Below, in pieces: positions 5,770-7,995 of a stretch of 7,995 nt of DNA. The stretch comes from Candidatus Hydrogenedentota bacterium. GTDB lineage: Bacteria > Hydrogenedentota > Hydrogenedentia > Hydrogenedentales > CAITNO01. Within the stretch, counting starts at the first letter, position 1; every line of letters begins with the position of its first letter. The position numbers and the translations under genes are program-made. A model generated the notes under the pieces. The model was not told where the DNA came from, ran no database searches, and saw nothing but the letters and a program-made list of their open reading frames with translations. The stretch is taken from the NCBI GenBank assembly GCA_023145975.1, contig JAGLCZ010000068.1, forward strand, positions 1-7,995. The letters run 5' to 3'.

Positions 5770-6819
5770 ATGACAGTAAAAATAGTGCGGGCGTGTTTTA
5801 TACTGGCATGTTCGGTCATGGGAGTTACATGGGCACGTTTTATTATGGAGAACGTGGAAGAGTTGCAAGGATACCAATTTGAATCCCCTTTAAAATGGTT
5901 GCTTCTTGGTGGGTTCGTGGGTGCTGCCCTTGCCGGGATAGTACTTTTTTTATTGCACTTTATTACCCAGGAGTTATATGAGCGGCTTGCTCCTTCTGTA
6001 GCTGCTATCGTAGTTGCAGTGGTTGCAGGATATTTAAGTTCTGTTTATCTTTTGTTTTGGTTTCCCGATCTTGATGGTACTACCCAAATATTTGTTTCAG
6101 TTTCTGTGGTACTCCTTACCGGCTACATGGGCATACACTTGGCACTTACCCGTGCATCAAACTGGGATGCACTTATTTCCGCAGTACGCCATCCGGGACG
6201 TCTTGGTGGTACGGGCTTTTTAAAAGTTGTAGATACCAGTGTTTTGATTGATGGTCGTATTGCTGATATATGCAGTTGCGGATTTATGGAAGGCACCTTG
6301 TTAATTCCGCGTTTCGTTCTGAAAGAGCTCCAAAATATTGCTGATTCGGCTGATATTGTGCGTCGTGCCAAGGGACGGCGTGGGCTTGATATACTTAGAG
6401 AACTCCAAGATGAAAAAACACCGATTACGGTAAGTATTATTGAGGATGATCCAGAATCGGTTCGGGAAGTTGACGGGAAGCTGGTGGTGCTTGCGAAACA
6501 GTACAATGCCAAAATACTGACAACAGATTTCAATCTAAATAAGGTTGCTCAGATTGATGGGGTTGTCGTTTTGAACATTAATGATCTTGCAAATGGGCTG
6601 AAGCCTGCAGTATTGCCTGATGAGCTTATGGAAGTGAAGTTGATGAAGGAAGGTAAAGAGCCTTCGCAGGCGGTGGGCTATCTTGATGATGGCACTATGG
6701 TTGTTGTGGACAACGGACGTAGTCACCTTGGGAAAAATGCAGTTGTACTCGTTACGAGTGTGCTGCAGACCTCTGCCGGACGTATGATCTTCACCCGGTT
6801 TAACAATCTTGCCACGTGA
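5770..6819 (+). CDS. Membrane-anchored PIN-TRAM domain protein, YacL family
   Basis: This 349-residue protein starts with four predicted membrane helices (about 6-26, 42-64, 76-97 and 105-127). A cytoplasmic PIN nuclease domain follows (about 150-275), then a TRAM domain (about 283-345). The PIN acidic residues are visible: Asp155 in VVDTSVLIDGR, Glu186 in VLKELQ, Asp235 in VDGKLVVLAK and Asp253 in TTDFNLNK. The TRAM part shows EVKLMKEGKEPSQAVGYLDDGTMVVV-type strands (in two pieces) and ends with a typical SAGRMIF. TRAM domains bind RNA, so a membrane-bound RNase or RNA-binding role is likely but not proven for YacL. Length and architecture match B. subtilis YacL, which is also near ispD and ispF. 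The ATG has AAGGTGG at 5757-5763, a good ribosome binding site. A 140-base gap precedes it, so a promoter is likely there, but none is convincing. It overlaps ispD by four bases. Confidence 0.92.
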   Translation: MTVKIVRACFILACSVMGVTWARFIMENVEELQGYQFESPLKWLLLGGFVGAALAGIVLFLLHFITQELYERLAPSVAAIVVAVVAGYLSSVYLLFWFPDLDGTTQIFVSVSVVLLTGYMGIHLALTRASNWDALISAVRHPGRLGGTGFLKVVDTSVLIDGRIADICSCGFMEGTLLIPRFVLKELQNIADSADIVRRAKGRRGLDILRELQDEKTPITVSIIEDDPESVREVDGKLVVLAKQYNAKILTTDFNLNKVAQIDGVVVLNINDLANGLKPAVLPDELMEVKLMKEGKEPSQAVGYLDDGTMVVVDNGRSHLGKNAVVLVTSVLQTSAGRMIFTRFNNLAT

Positions 6820-7499
6820 TTACGCAGTTGATTATTCCGGCGGCTGGACTTGGGCGACGGCTTGGATTACAGCTTCCCAAGGCATTGGCAATGCTTGGCA
6901 ATCAAAGTTTGGTGGCAAGGACATTGAATTGTTTACTTCCAGTGGAGTTTACCGAACCTTCCATTGTTATTTTTCCAAAAGGATATGAGGAGGCGTTCAG
7001 GGAGGCACTAAGTGAAGTGCCTGTGGCTATCCAGTATATTGAGGGGGGACTGGAGCGGCGTGACTCGGTTAAACGGGGACTTGATGGATTAAATCCGGAT
7101 ACGGACATCGTTGTCATTCATGACGCAGCACGTCCCTTCCCGCCGTTACGTGCCGTGTGTACTGCCATAGATGCGACCCGCCAGTATGGTGCTGCAACAT
7201 TAGCCACGCCTGTTACTGATACTATATTGACGGACAATGGTACAGGATGTTTGGGTATGACTCCCGATCGTTCATTACTTTGGTCTTGTCAGACACCACA
7301 GGTATTTCAAGTGGATTTGATTCGCCAAGCTTATGGTGATGAAAGAAATACAGGTATTTCCTGTACGGATGATGCCACTTTGGTACAGCGTATTGGAAGT
7401 CCTGTAAAATTGGTGGATGGCGGAGTAATGAATTTTAAAGTAACCACGAAGCTGGAACTCGCATTTGCGAATTATTTACTGGAGCAAGGTTTGGTATGA
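6816..7499 (+). CDS. ispD: 2-C-methyl-D-erythritol 4-phosphate cytidylyltransferase
   Basis: IspD joins CTP and MEP to give CDP-methylerythritol (EC 2.7.7.60), the third step of the MEP isoprenoid pathway. The 227-residue length is typical. Motifs: PAAGLGRRLG at 8-17 with Lys22 in LPKAL (CTP binding), GGLERRDSVKRGL at 77-89, VIHDAARPF at 100-108 (Asp103), TPVTDTI at 131-137, Arg152 in DRSLLW, CQTPQVF at 158-164, CTDDATLV at 183-190 and MNFKVTT at 205-211, whose Lys208 matches E. coli Lys213. The usual 'TTPEDL' reads TTKLEL, a mild change outside the active residues. The start is GTG at 6816, sharing GTGA with the stop of the upstream gene. No clear ribosome binding site precedes it, so it probably depends on translational coupling. 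Its own stop overlaps the ispF ATG. Confidence 0.95.
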   Translation: MITQLIIPAAGLGRRLGLQLPKALAMLGNQSLVARTLNCLLPVEFTEPSIVIFPKGYEEAFREALSEVPVAIQYIEGGLERRDSVKRGLDGLNPDTDIVVIHDAARPFPPLRAVCTAIDATRQYGAATLATPVTDTILTDNGTGCLGMTPDRSLLWSCQTPQVFQVDLIRQAYGDERNTGISCTDDATLVQRIGSPVKLVDGGVMNFKVTTKLELAFANYLLEQGLV

Positions 7500-7975
7500 T
7501 ACGCGTTGGCATAGGATACGATATACATCGACTTGGTAATAAGGGACCTCTTGTTTTGGGAGGAGTAAAAATTCCGCATGATAAAGGCTTATTAGCTCAT
7601 TCTGATGGTGACGTATTATGCCATGCCGTGTGCGATGCTTTGTTGGGTGCTGCAGGTTTACCGAATATTGGCGAATTATTCCCGGATACAGATCCCGCCT
7701 ACAAAGATAGCAATAGTATGGAATTGTTGGGCGTTGTAGTTTCCCGATTATCTGATGCAGGGTATGCACCCGTACAATTGGACGCTAATATTATTGCGCA
7801 AAAACCCAAACTACAACCTTACCAGGCTGAGATGTGTAAAAATTTAGCATTATGTTTACAGGTAGAGCCAGGTTGTATTTCTGTCAAACCACGAACCAAT
7901 GAAGGCGTTGGACCAGAGGGGCGGGAAGAGGCCGTCAGTGTCCAGGCAGTTGTATTGATTCAGAAAATAATCTAA
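7496..7975 (+). CDS. ispF: 2-C-methyl-D-erythritol 2,4-cyclodiphosphate synthase
   Basis: IspF cyclises CDP-methylerythritol 2-phosphate, releasing CMP (EC 4.6.1.12). It acts as a trimer with a metal in each active site. The 159-residue protein is complete. Metal ligands are Asp9 and His11 in GIGYDIHRL and His43 in DVLCHAVCDALLGAAG, and the AHSDGDV loop is at 34-40. Also present are IGELFPDTDP at 58-67, the IIAQKPKL cytidine-binding strand at 99-106 and a late loop KPRTNEGVGPEGREEA at 131-146. In E. coli the last reads KATTTE...; Thr134 and Glu136 are kept while Arg133 replaces a Thr. The ATG lies in ATGA with the ispD stop (four-base overlap), and AAGG at 7486-7489 is six bases upstream. ispE, the step between IspD and IspF, is not in the window. 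Twenty bases of unassigned sequence follow. Confidence 0.96.
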   Translation: MIRVGIGYDIHRLGNKGPLVLGGVKIPHDKGLLAHSDGDVLCHAVCDALLGAAGLPNIGELFPDTDPAYKDSNSMELLGVVVSRLSDAGYAPVQLDANIIAQKPKLQPYQAEMCKNLALCLQVEPGCISVKPRTNEGVGPEGREEAVSVQAVVLIQKII

Positions 7976-7995
7976 GAACTAAAGAATAAGCTGTT

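Noticed and set aside
5350..5877. 175-residue minus-strand open frame spanning the end of pnp and the start of the PIN-TRAM gene
   Set aside because: It overlaps two firm genes on the other strand, and its composition (His, Thr, Asn rich, no domain) is that of a shadow frame.

Overview
The window reads as a piece of a chromosome from an uncultured-type, Gram-negative-like anaerobic or facultative bacterium. That picture rests on a menaquinol-linked, multi-heme nitrite reductase pair that needs a periplasm-like compartment, on the bacterial MEP isoprenoid pathway, and on a discrete AccA carboxyltransferase subunit. Base composition is moderate (mid-40s %GC by eye). All nine supported genes lie on the + strand and the window is densely coding. 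I cannot fix the phylum. The NrfA subtype (catalytic heme in CXXCH form, N-terminal membrane anchor) recalls the sequence type I remember from Anaeromyxobacter-like organisms, and the purine nucleoside phosphorylase and IspF variants recall ones I loosely associate with Planctomycetes/Verrucomicrobia-like and neighbouring phyla. These are impressions from memory, not searches.

Layout. (1) 1-699: the 3' part of a large gene whose start lies outside the window, with a possible polysaccharide-deacetylase-like end followed by a beta-rich tail. (2) 700-814: a regulatory stretch with a plausible sigma70-type promoter and several CAAGTA/TACTTG half-sites. (3) 815-2797: nrfH-nrfA, the two-gene module for respiratory ammonification of nitrite, closed by a very strong rho-independent terminator at 2818-2867. 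(4) 2952-5629: a 5-formyl-THF cyclo-ligase gene, then accA, a DUF167 gene and a purine nucleoside phosphorylase gene. The last three are tightly packed or overlapping. (5) 5770-7975: a YacL-type membrane PIN-TRAM gene, ispD and ispF, joined by 4-base start/stop overlaps.

How they work together. NrfH takes electrons from the quinol pool and passes them to NrfA, which reduces nitrite to ammonium outside the cytoplasmic membrane. The remainder is housekeeping: one-carbon folate repair, the first step of fatty-acid synthesis, purine salvage and two steps of isoprenoid precursor synthesis. The yacL-ispD-ispF order is a familiar arrangement also known from Bacillus.

I found no mobile element, CRISPR array, RNA gene or clear new system. 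The points most worth a second look are the CXXCH catalytic heme in NrfA, the MTAP-like substitutions in the nucleoside phosphorylase (Asp for the base-binding Asn, Ile for the 5'-OH-binding His), and the repeated half-sites upstream of nrfH.
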